Positions 63,516 to 64,000 of a stretch of 64,000 nucleotides of DNA are shown piece after piece (within the stretch, counting starts at the first letter, position 1; each line of letters opens with the position of its first letter). Position numbers and translations under genes: made by a program. This stretch comes from Spartinivicinus ruber (GTDB lineage Bacteria > Pseudomonadota > Gammaproteobacteria > Pseudomonadales > Zooshikellaceae), in assembly GCF_011009015.1 (NCBI RefSeq), contig NZ_CP048878.1, forward strand, positions 4,308,354 to 4,372,353. The letters are read 5' to 3'. The notes beneath the pieces were generated by a model that had not been told where the DNA came from, did not search any database, and was given only the letters and a program-made list of their open reading frames with translations.

Positions 63516-64000
63516 ATGACAATTGAAAATACCGATACTTCACAATTAATACCTATTAGGGAAGTATCTAAACTTACTGGGGTTAATGCAGTTACGCTAC
63601 GAGCCTGGGAGCGTCGTTATGGGTTAATTAAGCCGAATAGAACAGCTAAAGGCCACCGTCTCTATTCAATGGGCCACATTAAGCGCATCAATCAAATTGT
63701 AGAATGGATAAATCGCGGTGTAGCTGTTAGTAAGGTTAAAGGGTTACTTGAAAGACAGAGTACTCAACCAACCACAACTGAAACACCACCTACAGAATCA
63801 ACCAACAATGAACAGTGGTTATCCTATCAAGAGCAAATTTCAACTGCTGTCCAACATTTCAACGAGTCAAAGCTTGATGATCTGTGTAATCAGGCATTAG
63901 CTATTTATCCTATTAATACTGTCAGCGACTCGTTGCTTCTCCCCGTATTAAAAACACTAGAAAATACCTGGCAAAACGAATATGGCCGCCAGGCAGAGCG
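63516..64000 (+). CDS. MerR-family regulator, LitR/PplR-type candidate (5' part only)
   Basis: The visible 161 residues begin with a MerR DNA-binding domain: LIPIREVSKLTGVNAVTLRAWERRYGLIKP near 11-40, then GHRLYSMGHIKRINQI. A Thr/Pro/Glu-rich linker (about 86-104) leads to a helical region that resembles the helical bundle preceding a B12-binding domain in LitR/CarH proteins. The rest is beyond the window, so whether the cobalamin-binding His is present cannot be judged. Nearness to a short LOV protein and photolyase fits the PplR/SB-LOV pairs of Pseudomonas. It is probably co-transcribed with the YbgA-like gene. Confidence 0.85.
   Translation, partial: MTIENTDTSQLIPIREVSKLTGVNAVTLRAWERRYGLIKPNRTAKGHRLYSMGHIKRINQIVEWINRGVAVSKVKGLLERQSTQPTTTETPPTESTNNEQWLSYQEQISTAVQHFNESKLDDLCNQALAIYPINTVSDSLLLPVLKTLENTWQNEYGRQAE

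Overview
The window looks like a chromosomal segment of a moderately AT-rich marine gammaproteobacterium. The housekeeping genes resemble those of Pseudomonas/Oceanospirillales-type bacteria: a class II PHA synthase with PhaZ, a YadG/YadH-type ABC exporter, a YdjA-like nitroreductase, and a short-LOV/MerR/photolyase light module. A genus such as Zooshikella or Spartinivicinus is only a guess. I see no tRNA, rRNA, CRISPR array, insertion sequence or prophage.

Positions 1-46194 hold a nearly complete exosortase A (XrtA, EpsH-type) exopolysaccharide locus. On the left are the end of the exosortase-A-associated PLP decarboxylase, a heparinase II/III-like enzyme, the two exosortase-associated alpha/beta hydrolases and an acyl carrier protein. 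A plus-strand block (5051-10346) follows with a GNAT protein, two asparagine-synthetase-like proteins lacking the N-terminal Cys nucleophile, and a secreted TPR protein. Next come a deacetylase and O-antigen-ligase-like protein, then a GNAT and deacetylase pair. The main minus-strand operon (32969 down to 15981) encodes, in order of transcription, the Wza-like export lipoprotein, chain-length protein, tyrosine autokinase, outer-membrane barrel, ExeA-like ATPase, WecB, DUF3473 deacetylase, FemAB-like protein, glycosyltransferase, XrtA-EpsI fusion, glycosyltransferase, amidotransferase and two further glycosyltransferases. Upstream sits a trio (LolA-like protein, outer-membrane barrel, MMPL transporter). 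Divergent from it is a LuxI-like exosortase-associated acyltransferase followed by a ThiF/E1-like adenylyltransferase. The block ends with PrsK-PrsR-PrsT (histidine kinase, sigma-54 activator, TPR protein). No PEP-CTERM substrate protein is visible in the window, so the sortase substrates must be elsewhere.

Positions 46698-55767 are ordinary accessory and housekeeping genes: a nitroreductase, an endonuclease-V-fold protein that seems to have lost most catalytic residues, a membrane-anchored class III adenylate cyclase, an ABC-2 exporter, a small conserved protein, and a polyhydroxyalkanoate module (PhaZ, PhaC, phasin).

Positions 55781-64000 look like a blue-light response island: a TIGR01777 epimerase divergent from an acyl-CoA dehydrogenase / photolyase / NTF2-like / DUF2878 / secreted-protein operon, then a short LOV photoreceptor divergent from a DUF523-DUF1722 (YbgA-like) protein and a MerR-family regulator cut by the window edge. 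Two sites matching the Pseudomonas putida PplR (LitR-family) consensus T(G/A)TACA-N12-TGTA(C/T)A lie in front of both plus-strand operons, which suggests that the LOV/MerR pair controls them.
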